IMG/VR virus record: IMGVR_UViG_3300038954_000112
Span: 1 to 20,330 of that record
Length of the DNA: 20,330 bases
Source of the DNA: a virus
Direction: 5' to 3' (one strand)
Made by a program: the position numbers and the translations under genes. Every line of letters begins with the position of its first letter. Within the stretch, counting starts at the first letter, position 1. The notes beneath the pieces were generated by a model. The model had not been told where the DNA came from. It did not search any database and saw only the letters and a program-made list of their open reading frames with translations. Shown here one piece after another: positions 6,437 to 14,631 of this stretch.

Positions 6437-9400
6437 TTAACCCTTACGCTTATTTTTCGCTTCTGTTCGTTCAATTGTTGCAATTAGGTCTGTGCCATCC
6501 AAGCGAAACTGACCCGTCACATTTACATTGCCGCCGCCCATGCCAGCCGGGGATTGGTTGATCATGTGGTTTGGTGTCACAGCTGCGCCTCGTGGTAGAT
6601 TCACTATTTCTTCCCCTTTTTCTCCTACTTTGAAAATCCCACTACGTACTACTTCTCCGCCTGTAGCCAGTCCTTGTGGTTTCTGTGATTCTACATTCTT
6701 TGACCACATAGCTTTCAATACACCTACTCCAGCAGCTGCCAGCGCCAGACCGATTAAACCTTTGGAAGACTCCCCTGCAATTACTCCGGCAATGGCTTGC
6801 GCCAATAATCCGTTAATGATCTGCCCAATGGCATCCAGCGCAGTTCCTACCATAGACTTGAACCCTTCTTCACCTTCTACCAATGCAGCTCCCAATTGCG
6901 ACGCCATGGAAGAAACAGCGCCTGAAATAACACCACTGAATTGCTCTGCGATTTCTTTCAGCCGCTCCATGCCCTTGGCGCCCGTTGTACTCATTTCTTG
7001 CAATTCAATATTCACACCAGAAACCGCCCGTCGCATATCTGCCAACCCTTGCTGCATGGGTTTGAAATCAGGCAGTCCGACAGAAATTTCCTGCTTATTG
7101 GCTTGTTGTATAGCAGCTCCCAATCCATCGTCCGTAGGGCCTTGCATGGTTGGAGTGAAGCTGAATCCAAGAGCCTCCCTGCGCACTTGCTCAGACATGG
7201 ATTTCCAAGCATCCCTGTATTCCCGGGTGTACTTGTTTGTCAGCTTCATCATCAGTTGCTGTTCTTCATCCCAAGTGATTTTCCCGTTTTTGGCGGCTTG
7301 CTGTATCACCCCAACTCTTTCCTGATATTCCTCTCTTATGACATCTGTCCTAGCTTTCAGTTCATTCTGCAATTCAGCCAAGGCAGATGAACCTCCTCCA
7401 GATTCTGCTTTTTTGATTTTCTTCTGTGCTTCCTCAGCATCATCAACTTGTTGTTTTATCCTGGATGCTTGTTCACCAAATGCTGAAGTGGACATGCCTA
7501 CAGTAGGATCAATGTCCTGCTTGGCCATATCAATGTACACGGCAAATTCATCATTCAGTAATTTTTGTGATGTCGCAGCTTCCTTCGCAGCCTCTTGGTT
7601 CTTCCTGTACCATACTGCCACTTTTCTGCCATATTGTGCGTACAGCTCATTATATTTCTGGTACTGTTCTCCAGCACCTACTAATTCATCTACCTCACCT
7701 TTCAGTAGTTTTGTAATTAATCGTTGCCGTTCTTCGGCTGTTTTTCCTTGGTCTTTGAGTGCATCATTTAATTTCCTGTAAGCCTTTTCTTGCGTCTCCA
7801 TTAACTCATTCTGAATCTCCTCTTGTTTTTCCTGCTTTGCTTTCAGAATGTAGTTTTCCCGCAGTCCTTCATTGACATTGTTTTGAGCTTTTCCGATGTC
7901 TTCCAAATTGCTTTTCTCACTTAACTGATTTGGAAGGTAATCAGCGTACTGAGTGTTCAATTCTTTGATTATTTCCTTACGGCGTTTTTCTTGTACAGCT
8001 GTTAAATCACTTTGAGCGGTCAGCGCTTTCAGTTCTGAGAATAATTCCCCAGCCTTGTTTTTCTGAATATTGTACTGCGCTGCTGATTTTGAAGCTAAAT
8101 CCGCCATTTGTTTCTGCTCACTGTTGAATAAGCGGCTGTTTCTGACAAGCCCAACAATGATAGGCGCCAGTGCTGCGGCAGCTGTCAATAGCACACCAAG
8201 AGGATTTGTCGCTATCACTGCCCGCAGGGCTTTGAACACGGTTATTATTCCTTTGAATCCAGCAATCAGCCCAGGAATTACATTTGACATCATAAATCCA
8301 AAAATGACCATCAAAGGTCCTATTGCAGCCACTGCTCCTGCTATAATAGTCACCCATCGTTGCTGCGTTGAATTAAGCCCCGCAAACCAATCCGCCACCT
8401 TTCTAAGCATATCACCCAATCCTTCTAAAAGCGGCAGAAATGCACTTCTCAGGCTCTTCCCAATACTCACCAGCGCTGTTTTACCCTGCGCCATTGCAAC
8501 ATTGAATCTGTGTTTTGCTGTCTGCGAAGCCGCACCATACGCATCATCCAGACTGCCTGTAGTGTCAGTCATGCGTTCAAATATAGCGATGTTCTCCTCA
8601 GCATTACCTCCCATAATATCCAGTACACCACTCAATGCACGGATGTTTGGGAATACCTTGGCCAATGTGTCATCACCATATTCATTTTGTTTATCTTTCA
8701 GCGTTTGTAATACCGAAACCAAACCATCTTCTTTGATTTGTTTTCTGAGGCCTTGGGCAGACAAGCCCATTTCCGCCATCGCTGTTTCTGCCTGTTTTGA
8801 AGGTTTCAGCATACTAGCCAATATCTGGCGCAATTGAATGGCGGCAGTACTGGCGTCTGTACCTGTTCTTGTCATAGCAGCTACTGAAGCACCTACCTGA
8901 TCAAAACTAACTCCAAGCTCTGAAGCGATTGGCAGCACTTGCCCAAGACTTTCCGCCAGCTGAGGTGCTTCTGCCTTACCTTCACGCACCGCGGCAACCA
9001 ATACATCTGTCGCCTGTTCTGCTCCCAAGACTTCCGAGCCGTAAGCATTCATAGCTGAAGTTACCAGATCAGCTACTGTTTTTGTTTCTCCCAATCCAGC
9101 GGCACTGGCCCGGGCACTGCTGTTCAAAGCATCCATAGCATCAGCACCACGCAAACCAGCTGAAGTGACAAAGAATAGGGCATCAGCCATTTCAGCAGGA
9201 GCTTTTCCCATGCTGGCTCCTGCTGAAAGTATCTGATCTTCCCATTGTCCTACCTGTTCTCTAGCCACTCCCACAAGACCTATAATTTTGGACATACTGC
9301 TTTCAAACTCCATATATGATTTGAATGCGGCAGCACCTATGCCAGCTAAAGGCGCAGTAACATACATAGATAGGTTCTTGCCTATCTTCTTCATCTTACC

Positions 9401-9496
9401 ACCTACTACTTTCATTCTGTTCTGAGCATTTGTCAACCCTCTTTCAAAATGAGTAGTGTCTAATCCTAATCCAGCATATAATTGTCCAATTTTCAT
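6437..9496 (-). CDS. Tail tape measure protein (TP901 family)
   Basis: At 1019 residues this sets tail length and is carried inside the tail tube during assembly. The N-terminus (LYAGLGLDTTHFERGL, MKKIGKNLSMYVTAPL) and the following alanine/glycine-rich core (FVTSAGLRG, LVTSAMNAYG, LGQVLPIASELGVSFDQVGASVAAMTR) are characteristic of the TP901 core domain, spanning roughly residues 60-345. Hydrophobic segments follow at about 385-450, then a long charged coiled-coil region to about 740, and another glycine/alanine hydrophobic stretch at about 850-925. It sits three bases after the second chaperone gene and just before the hub gene, the canonical order. Upstream of the ATG there is only a weak AAGA, no clear SD. 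Large open frames on the opposite strand here are shadows. Confidence 0.93.
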   Translation of the reverse strand: MKIGQLYAGLGLDTTHFERGLTNAQNRMKVVGGKMKKIGKNLSMYVTAPLAGIGAAAFKSYMEFESSMSKIIGLVGVAREQVGQWEDQILSAGASMGKAPAEMADALFFVTSAGLRGADAMDALNSSARASAAGLGETKTVADLVTSAMNAYGSEVLGAEQATDVLVAAVREGKAEAPQLAESLGQVLPIASELGVSFDQVGASVAAMTRTGTDASTAAIQLRQILASMLKPSKQAETAMAEMGLSAQGLRKQIKEDGLVSVLQTLKDKQNEYGDDTLAKVFPNIRALSGVLDIMGGNAEENIAIFERMTDTTGSLDDAYGAASQTAKHRFNVAMAQGKTALVSIGKSLRSAFLPLLEGLGDMLRKVADWFAGLNSTQQRWVTIIAGAVAAIGPLMVIFGFMMSNVIPGLIAGFKGIITVFKALRAVIATNPLGVLLTAAAALAPIIVGLVRNSRLFNSEQKQMADLASKSAAQYNIQKNKAGELFSELKALTAQSDLTAVQEKRRKEIIKELNTQYADYLPNQLSEKSNLEDIGKAQNNVNEGLRENYILKAKQEKQEEIQNELMETQEKAYRKLNDALKDQGKTAEERQRLITKLLKGEVDELVGAGEQYQKYNELYAQYGRKVAVWYRKNQEAAKEAATSQKLLNDEFAVYIDMAKQDIDPTVGMSTSAFGEQASRIKQQVDDAEEAQKKIKKAESGGGSSALAELQNELKARTDVIREEYQERVGVIQQAAKNGKITWDEEQQLMMKLTNKYTREYRDAWKSMSEQVRREALGFSFTPTMQGPTDDGLGAAIQQANKQEISVGLPDFKPMQQGLADMRRAVSGVNIELQEMSTTGAKGMERLKEIAEQFSGVISGAVSSMASQLGAALVEGEEGFKSMVGTALDAIGQIINGLLAQAIAGVIAGESSKGLIGLALAAAGVGVLKAMWSKNVESQKPQGLATGGEVVRSGIFKVGEKGEEIVNLPRGAAVTPNHMINQSPAGMGGGNVNVTGQFRLDGTDLIATIERTEAKNKRKG

Positions 9497-9499
9497 ATC

Positions 9500-9844
9500 T
9501 TATTTCTTGCGGTTATCAATGCCTCCAAATGCGGTGCAGATCGCTATTAATTTTTGTTCCATCTCTTCGACGGATTGCGGTTCTTCAGTTTCCCAGCTGA
9601 ATCTATACAGCTCTTCTGGTTTCTTGTATTTCTTCTTCCAGTATGGGTTGCTGTTCAGCATATACACTGTCAAAGTTCTGATTGCTTCGTGCACGGCTTT
9701 GATCGGGACGTTCATTTTGTTTTCCTCCCTGACATTGAAATCGTGCATGGCGTGAAAAAACTCAACGGGCGTTAATTCATAAAACGTCGTAACGGATAAT
9801 CCTAATCTGCTGACAGAGAAACCTACCAGCTCACTATACGTCAT
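9500..9844 (-). CDS. Tail assembly chaperone, second component (gpT-like)
   Basis: A 114-residue protein located directly before the tape measure gene, where siphophages encode the chaperones that coat the tape measure protein. It has TPVEFFHAMHDF, a pattern seen in phage tail-chaperone proteins, and a charged C-terminus. Its ATG overlaps the stop of the previous gene (ATGA at 9841-9844), so it is either translationally coupled or made partly as a -1 frameshift fusion, as with lambda G/GT. Specific family membership is inferred mainly from position and length. Confidence 0.65.
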   Translation of the reverse strand: MTYSELVGFSVSRLGLSVTTFYELTPVEFFHAMHDFNVREENKMNVPIKAVHEAIRTLTVYMLNSNPYWKKKYKKPEELYRFSWETEEPQSVEEMEQKLIAICTAFGGIDNRKK

Positions 9845-10185
9845 TCTTTTCTCTGCGCCGGGATTTTGTCGACTTTCATTTTGTTGGCTGCCTCCTCCAT
9901 CCCCTGGAAAAAATTTGGTACCACTTCCATGAACTCAGTCATGCATTGATCCAAAACAAATTCCATTTCGTCTCTGGGCAATTCCATTTCCCTGCCTTCG
10001 ATCTTATGCCCTGCTACTAAGGAATGATACAATAACGGTTCCAGAACTGTGATATCTCCATCCATCAGTTCATCAATTTCCAGCACTTCATCTCCATTTG
10101 ATAGTTCCTTGCTTACATGTTTCAGCGCATAATAGCTCACCCTTACTGGATATTGTTTTTCGTTGTATGTTATTTTTTCGATCAT
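9841..10185 (-). CDS. Tail assembly chaperone, first component (gpG-like)
   Basis: A 114-residue acidic protein just downstream of the tail tube gene. Features such as YPVRVSYYALKHVSKEL, LEPLLYHSLVAGHK and a methionine- and acid-rich C-terminal helix are typical of small tail assembly chaperones. The end of the gene reads AGA AAA GAA TGA, with A-AAA-G just before the overlap with the next gene, which would permit a -1 slip that fuses the two proteins. The leader has no SD and the 48-base gap upstream contains the palindrome GGTTAACC at 10216-10223. Confidence 0.68.
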   Translation of the reverse strand: MIEKITYNEKQYPVRVSYYALKHVSKELSNGDEVLEIDELMDGDITVLEPLLYHSLVAGHKIEGREMELPRDEMEFVLDQCMTEFMEVVPNFFQGMEEAANKMKVDKIPAQRKE

Positions 10186-10233
10186 GATTAATCTTTTTGA
10201 TTATTAAATTGGTTTGGTTAACCCTAACTCATT

Positions 10234-10674
10234 TTAGATGGATGTGGCAGAGCCACTGTTCAATGTTGGTTTTCCACTCACTTTCAAAGTCACATCAGCA
10301 GTGATTTTGTCATCCAGTGCAGTAGTCAGATTCAGCTCTGTTACCAAAGCCTCAAACTCAAGACTGGTGTTATCGCTGTCCGGCAAAACAATTTCGTAAT
10401 TGCCTACCGTGTCACTTTCGAAATCAGTGTTCATCAGTTCATACGTATCACGAACAAAGTTCATGGTTAACGTAACGGTGCCCGCATCACGCAGACTGCC
10501 GATGAATTCCCGGTAACCGCCTGTGCTGTCCAATGTAGTGATGTCAATGGTTTCCCGGCTTCTGCCTGGTCCATCTATGCTAACAATGTTAGCCATTTTC
10601 TCAAATGCTGGCGTTGATAAGGAACTGTTCCAACGACGAAACTGTGTGCCTATACCAGCTGTTCCTGTACTCAT
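10234..10674 (-). CDS. Major tail tube protein
   Basis: This 146-residue protein has the pattern of the lambda gpV/TP901-1-type tube proteins: IVSIDGPGRSRETIDITTLDS, then GGYREFIGSLRDAGTVTLTMNF, IVLPD, SLEFEALVTELNL, and a terminal ITADVTLKVSGK strand. Many copies polymerise to form the tube. The ATG overlaps the stop of the tail terminator gene (ATGA), yet a strong SD (AAGGAGG at 10686-10680 on the minus strand, five bases from the ATG) lies inside that upstream gene, consistent with independent high expression. The neighbours (terminator before, chaperones after) fit exactly. Confidence 0.93.
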   Translation of the reverse strand: MSTGTAGIGTQFRRWNSSLSTPAFEKMANIVSIDGPGRSRETIDITTLDSTGGYREFIGSLRDAGTVTLTMNFVRDTYELMNTDFESDTVGNYEIVLPDSDNTSLEFEALVTELNLTTALDDKITADVTLKVSGKPTLNSGSATSI

Positions 10675-11060
10675 ATTGTCCTCCTTTGTATATTAAGATT
10701 CATACTAAAACGTGCTCTATTATTTTTGTCATATTCAATAATTTCTGGTCCTGAAGTGCAGATAATCACTGAATAATGAGTTCCATTCAGTTCAAAATTC
10801 CCTTTATAATTCAAAAATTCTTTGATTGCTTGTAATTTCTCCCACCCATTTTGATAGGAAACATCCCTGCCTCTTATTTGAAGGCTGTCCCGATAATATG
10901 GAATGCCTTCTAAATCCCCATCCGTCCCATTGCTGTAATCAAACAATGTGACGCAATTATTCACCTCTGCCGGCTCTTTGCCGATGAACAAATCAGCGCC
11001 AAACGTACCAAGTGAATTGGCAATCAGCAAATCCTTTATGTCAGTAGAAACGGAGTTCAT
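10671..11060 (-). CDS. Tail terminator / minor capsid protein
   Basis: A 129-residue protein with the features of the minor-capsid-3/tail-terminator group: an N-terminal helix, FGADLFIGKEPAEVNNCVTLFDY, then RDSLQIRGRDVSY and a C-terminal strand RARFSMNLNIQRR. These proteins cap the growing tail tube and join it to the head. An SD (AGGAGGG, 11078-11072 minus strand) stands eleven bases before the ATG, inside the end of the gp10-like gene. It overlaps the tail tube gene by four bases. Confidence 0.82.
   Translation of the reverse strand: MNSVSTDIKDLLIANSLGTFGADLFIGKEPAEVNNCVTLFDYSNGTDGDLEGIPYYRDSLQIRGRDVSYQNGWEKLQAIKEFLNYKGNFELNGTHYSVIICTSGPEIIEYDKNNRARFSMNLNIQRRTI
10680..10686 (-). promoter_or_regulatory. 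Strong SD sequence of the tail tube gene
   Basis: AAGGAGG five bases before the tail tube ATG and located within the end of the tail terminator gene, allowing tube protein to be made independently of coupling. Confidence 0.65.
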
Positions 11061-11530
11061 AATTTCAAAGTCCCTCCTATGGTTTGAAGTATTTTTGTTT
11101 TGTTACGCTCTAATGCTTTTTCAAAGAACTTAGGCCCACTGCCCGGCCTGTTCCAGTTTAAGTTTTCCGGGTATTCATGCACTGCGGCTGAATAATTAGC
11201 ACTGAAACCCATTACCAGGCTTGGACGGTTAGCAGACAGCATTGTCTTGGCTGATGCAAGAGCCTCACTGTGGTCTGCTCTTAACTGCCCGGCATCTTTG
11301 CCTGTGAATTGGCTTTTCGTAGCCACTTCTTTAATAGTAACAGCAAACCAACTGGCTTGTAGATTTCTAAGGTCAGCAGGAACCTTGGGTGGAGTTTTAT
11401 CCATGTCTCTCTGAATTAGAATAGCCGCATTGATCAAACCTTTATTACTTTTTCGTTTGATTCTGCGGTATTCCTTTTCCAGGCCGTCCACCACATCCTT
11501 AATCCCTGTCAGTGTAAATTCTTTTTTCAT
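11057..11530 (-). CDS. HK97 gp10-like tail-completion / head-tail joining protein
   Basis: This 157-residue basic protein starts with FTLTGIKDVVDGLEKEYRRIKRKS and ends with AVHEYPENLNWNRPGSGPKFFEKALERNK. The central ILIQRDMDKTPPKVPADLRNLQASW and the VHE...GPKFFEKA block are characteristic of the HK97-gp10 group, which help join heads to tails. ATGA overlaps link it to the genes on both sides. I am confident of the group from pattern and position, less so of its exact structural place. Confidence 0.8.
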   Translation of the reverse strand: MKKEFTLTGIKDVVDGLEKEYRRIKRKSNKGLINAAILIQRDMDKTPPKVPADLRNLQASWFAVTIKEVATKSQFTGKDAGQLRADHSEALASAKTMLSANRPSLVMGFSANYSAAVHEYPENLNWNRPGSGPKFFEKALERNKTKILQTIGGTLKL

Positions 11531-11874
11531 CTTAAATACGCCATTTGCACCTGCTGCTCATTATACAATGATTTCAGTTTTCTGATTTCAATTATTTCTC
11601 TACCATCTACATTCTCAACAAAACCACTGGACAAATCTGCCAGTTCCCCTAACCACAGCATCCCACCTTCTTGCAATTCAGTATCTGTCAGCACAGCTGC
11701 CTTGCTTATTATCTCATCCCCCAGTTTGTTCTTTACTTTTTGTTTGATCACGGTCCAGCGACAGTTAATCTGAACCGGACTATCAAACTCAATTCCTGCT
11801 CCGGTGTTTGTTGGATTGCCCCAATACACCGCTTTGTCTGTAAGAACTCGTGATATGGTTGTTTTCAAACTCAT
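11527..11874 (-). CDS. Head-closure / minor capsid protein
   Basis: A 115-residue protein with AVYWGNPTNTGAGIEFDSPVQINCRW near the N-terminus and mixed beta strands afterwards (IISKAAVLTDTEL, GREIIEIRKLKSLYN), a pattern seen in phage head-closure or minor-capsid-1-like proteins. It lies between the connector and the gp10-like gene, the position expected for the stopper that seals the portal after packaging. Coupled to both neighbours by ATGA overlaps. Confidence 0.72.
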   Translation of the reverse strand: MSLKTTISRVLTDKAVYWGNPTNTGAGIEFDSPVQINCRWTVIKQKVKNKLGDEIISKAAVLTDTELQEGGMLWLGELADLSSGFVENVDGREIIEIRKLKSLYNEQQVQMAYLR

Positions 11875-12239
11875 AAGGACTTAAAAATTGCTTTCTTTCT
11901 TGCTTGCTTTGCCATTATTCCTGTGGTGTCTAATTGCACCACCAATTGCCCATAACGGGTACTTCTCAGCCCTTCTGCATATAGCTTTGAATTAGTAAGA
12001 TATTTCACAGTCACATCCCCTACTTTTTCTTCGATAGGTGGACGGTCTTTTGTGGAAGCTATGAAATGACAAGTCAGATATTTTTCAATCTCGATCAACC
12101 TATCATCAGACATACCCTGCCCATCCAGTTTTTCGTCCACTTGCATGGAAGCGGTTGAAATGAAGCTGCTAATGTCATCATCCACTAATGTGGTATGGAT
12201 TATTTTCTTCACCTCTTCGACTGTTGTCCTTACTGCCAT
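11871..12239 (-). CDS. Head-tail connector protein (gp6-like), 122 residues
   Basis: The start is taken as ATG 12239 (MAVRTTVEEVKKI): this ATG shares one base with the upstream stop (TAATG). The longer frame from 12269 would only add METETEREKI by overlapping the sulfotransferase gene. The helical N-terminal half (EVKKIIHTTLVDDDISSFISTASMQVDEKL) and RLIEIEKYLTCHFIAS are typical of HK97 gp6-type connectors that form the ring below the portal. The DNA-packaging neck genes follow in canonical order. Confidence 0.75.
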   Translation of the reverse strand: MAVRTTVEEVKKIIHTTLVDDDISSFISTASMQVDEKLDGQGMSDDRLIEIEKYLTCHFIASTKDRPPIEEKVGDVTVKYLTNSKLYAEGLRSTRYGQLVVQLDTTGIMAKQARKKAIFKSL

Positions 12240-12943
12240 TATCTTTTCCCTTTCTGTTTCTGTTTCCAAAGTTTAGGTTCAATGAATTCCTGCACGTCAT
12301 CATGTTTATAAGGCAGTCCCAGCCATTTGAACAATTCATCCAGCTCTGTATAACTTTCCTCCTGTACTAACTTCTCAGGCCAGATTTGCTTAATGTCCAG
12401 TCCAGCAGCATGCATATCAGCGAACCGTTTCTTGTGTTGATTAATCCACCAAAGCCATCCTGCCTGCTCATCCTCAGCATTAATTTTCTTCAATACATGG
12501 TCACGGGCGTAAGCATTCATAAATCCAGTACGCAAACAAGAATTAATAATGTCCTGATCATTTCTACGTACAATTATCCATTGAGCTTCTGGAAATGCTT
12601 CATGCCAGACTTGCCAATGCAGCGCCATTTTAGCGCCCTTATAAAACCAGCGCTGATCCTTCAATCCTTGTTTCTGCAATATTCCCAGCACCTGATCTCT
12701 CCAATTTTTGATAACCAAAACATTGCGCTTCGGAATTGGATATTGTCCTTTTGGGTCGCAGCCCAGCCCGGATAAATACGGCTTCACTAAACGCTCCCTG
12801 AGTTCGTGATTCTCGAACATGCCCTTAGCGTTATAAATGCTGGCGCCGATCAAATCCCCTCCCCATACTCCGGACAGGTTAATCAATCCAGCCATTAGAC
12901 TGGTGCCGCTTCTTGGAACGCCTGTTATCAAAATTGGTTTCAT
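12239..12943 (-). CDS. Sulfotransferase family protein
   Basis: A 234-residue protein that should transfer sulfate from PAPS to an acceptor. The 5'-phosphosulfate-binding loop is plain at residues 8-15 (GVPRSGTS), near the N-terminus as in the family. The 3'-phosphate-binding region is recognisable at 125-136 (VRRNDQDIINSC) with arginines and Ser135. Length is normal for a minimal sulfotransferase domain; there is no signal peptide or membrane segment, so it is cytoplasmic. It overlaps the glycosyltransferase-like gene by four bases (ATGA) and the connector gene by one (TAATG). The acceptor is unknown; its neighbours suggest a glycan. Confidence 0.88.
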   Translation of the reverse strand: MKPILITGVPRSGTSLMAGLINLSGVWGGDLIGASIYNAKGMFENHELRERLVKPYLSGLGCDPKGQYPIPKRNVLVIKNWRDQVLGILQKQGLKDQRWFYKGAKMALHWQVWHEAFPEAQWIIVRRNDQDIINSCLRTGFMNAYARDHVLKKINAEDEQAGWLWWINQHKKRFADMHAAGLDIKQIWPEKLVQEESYTELDELFKWLGLPYKHDDVQEFIEPKLWKQKQKGKR

Positions 12944-13554
12944 AGTCTGTAATATTTTTTCACCCAGTCTTTGTTGACTTCGTGCGGGCGTGGTTTACCG
13001 TGAAAAATAACCATATCAGCATCCGGTTCTCCGTTCTTGCAGTCATGTTTGTATGAAGCAAGTCTCAGGTTGTGGTCGACGTTCAGCCGTTTTGGCGTTA
13101 TTCCATTTCTGAGCATTTTGTCATATGCCCAAACCTGCTCCAGTCTGTACCAGCCTTGCACTTCATTTGGATCGAATAGAACATTGAAATCACCATTCCA
13201 AAGCATTGGGTTATTGCCCCATTTAACTGCCCAAGGCTTCATGCCGTATAATTCATCCTTTGCAATCTCAATATCAAATAACCAGCTAACATCCTTCAGA
13301 AATACAGTATCTAATCCAGTCACCATCACATGACCTGTTTCCCTGAATGCTTCGTGCATGCAGAATCTGCCTGTATAGGTGCTGATCAAAGGCTTTGCAA
13401 TTACTTCTGTGCCTGTGAACTGCTCTGGGACATCAGTATAACAAATAAACTGATCTACTACAGGAACCATGCGCTTAACCTGGGCATGCAAAACCATTAC
13501 ATGCTCCTTTCTATAATCCCCTCCGGTTTTATACACGCAAACAAATTTCTTCAT
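12940..13554 (-). CDS. GT-A-like glycosyltransferase-family protein
   Basis: This 204-residue protein has a GT-A-like start (FVCVYKTGGDYRKEHV), a central TGLDTVFL at 79-86 in the place where nucleotide-sugar transferases of the GT8-like type carry DLDxV, and a late IFHGKPRPHE (183-192), the H-G-x-P-x-P-H motif seen in phage and bacterial relatives. The aspartate normally first in the D-x-D pair is Gly80 here, leaving Asp82. It may still bind a sugar nucleotide with altered metal use, or act on another activated substrate. No signal peptide. ATGA overlaps on both sides tie it to the DUF115-like and sulfotransferase genes. Confidence 0.75.
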   Translation of the reverse strand: MKKFVCVYKTGGDYRKEHVMVLHAQVKRMVPVVDQFICYTDVPEQFTGTEVIAKPLISTYTGRFCMHEAFRETGHVMVTGLDTVFLKDVSWLFDIEIAKDELYGMKPWAVKWGNNPMLWNGDFNVLFDPNEVQGWYRLEQVWAYDKMLRNGITPKRLNVDHNLRLASYKHDCKNGEPDADMVIFHGKPRPHEVNKDWVKKYYRL

Positions 13555-14246
13555 AACACTTCCTGGATTGGTAATTTTTGGAACTGCTCAATTTTACTGT
13601 TCATACTGGTATTGATTATCTCCAACTCTAATTTCTTAGCATCCTCAGCCAATGCATTGAAGCATGACAGATGCCTTTTGAATGGTAGACCTTTTACATG
13701 CCCGCGTGTCAGCGGTTGTCCTTTCTTGGTGTAATGATTATGCCAGTGCTGGTAGGCGTTTGTTAGCGCCATATCAAACCCCAGCAATACCACTTTCTTA
13801 GCTCCAAACAGACACGCTAAATTAATAGCAGCCGCTCCGCTATTGTAATTGAAAACGATTTCTGTTTTGGAAAGTCCTGTTTTCTTTGCAGAACGTGGAA
13901 TGTAATGAATGTTCTCGTATCTGAACCGCTCATTTTTGAACAATTTATGACAGCTATACTTCAGCCCCTTGTACTTCCGCAGTGCTGCCTGGTTTTGTTC
14001 AAAGAATGTATTATCCCCAAAAAAGCAAACATCTACCCACTCACCTAACATATAAGCCGCATTCACGCCTATTACATGTTTGTTGTGAAGAGCAGAAAAG
14101 TAAGGTGCATATTCGCTCATAGGTGCTTTTTTTGTTCGCACCTGCTGTACCAGTTCTTCAGGAATGCCAAACTGCTCAATCACAGAAGGACCTCCACCAA
14201 TGATATACACCGTACCATCTTGCCATATTTTGGGAATGCTGCTCAT
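13551..14246 (-). CDS. DUF115/GT42-like transferase (MptE-like fold)
   Basis: A 231-residue protein with the glycine-rich nucleotide-binding start YIIGGGPSV (14-22), VIGVNAAY (58-65), FFGDNTFF (75-82), NSGAAAINLACLFGAKKVVLLGFDM (135-159 region) and HWHNH (167-171). This ordered set is shared by the DUF115 superfamily, which includes the archaeal pterin pyrophosphokinase MptE, Maf flagellin glycosyltransferases and, more distantly, GT42 sialyltransferases such as CstII. In a glycan cassette, sugar transfer is likelier than pterin chemistry; that is inference. Start ATG shares one base with the preceding stop (TAATG). Confidence 0.78.
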   Translation of the reverse strand: MSSIPKIWQDGTVYIIGGGPSVIEQFGIPEELVQQVRTKKAPMSEYAPYFSALHNKHVIGVNAAYMLGEWVDVCFFGDNTFFEQNQAALRKYKGLKYSCHKLFKNERFRYENIHYIPRSAKKTGLSKTEIVFNYNSGAAAINLACLFGAKKVVLLGFDMALTNAYQHWHNHYTKKGQPLTRGHVKGLPFKRHLSCFNALAEDAKKLELEIINTSMNSKIEQFQKLPIQEVL

Positions 14247-14584
14247 TACTGATTCAATTCCTCCACCATTTTGTTGGCAGCATCTTCACGCAGTGATTTT
14301 TCATTAATAACTTTGCCGTTATCATCCACCACGTCAAACCACCCGGCAGCTTTTTCTTTCACTGAGTATTGATGTTTTTCAACATCATCCAGTTTCTCAG
14401 AATTGTCTTTGCCTTCAACAATTACTTCCACCAAATCCATGAACCCCTTTGGGATTTCAGCTGGATAGGCGACAAATACCTGTTTTGGTTTGATGATTGT
14501 TTGCTCTTCATTCTTCAAACGAACACTAGAAGAACCTAACCATCTGTATTGTCCTTGCCCTTCGGCTAATTTTTGACGTTTCAT
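14246..14584 (-). CDS. Phage structural-cluster protein of unknown function, 112 residues
   Basis: Located just after the major capsid gene. The N-terminus is basic with QGQYRWLGSSSV; the C-terminal third reads QYSVKEKAAGWFDVVDDNGKVINEKSLREDAANKMVEEL, a strand-hairpin-helix typical of a small domain found in phage proteins beside the capsid gene (YqbF-like in appearance). Its role could be head fibre, decoration or connector; I cannot decide. The leader is A/T-rich with no SD and a 47-base gap separates it from the capsid stop. Confidence 0.6.
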   Translation of the reverse strand: MKRQKLAEGQGQYRWLGSSSVRLKNEEQTIIKPKQVFVAYPAEIPKGFMDLVEVIVEGKDNSEKLDDVEKHQYSVKEKAAGWFDVVDDNGKVINEKSLREDAANKMVEELNQ

Positions 14585-14631
14585 ATAATTTTTGATTAAA
14601 ATAATTAAGCTTGGTTAGCTCAAGTTAATGA

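Noticed and set aside
6528-8837. Long plus-strand open frames (265 and 255 codons) inside the tape measure region
   Set aside because: They are antisense to a clearly recognisable TP901 tape measure gene, have unnatural compositions rich in cysteine, serine and proline, and lack supporting start signals or motifs.
14585-14631. Terminator after the capsid gene
   Set aside because: Only a four-pair AGCT/AGCT hairpin is possible, with no proper T run; the next gene is probably cotranscribed.
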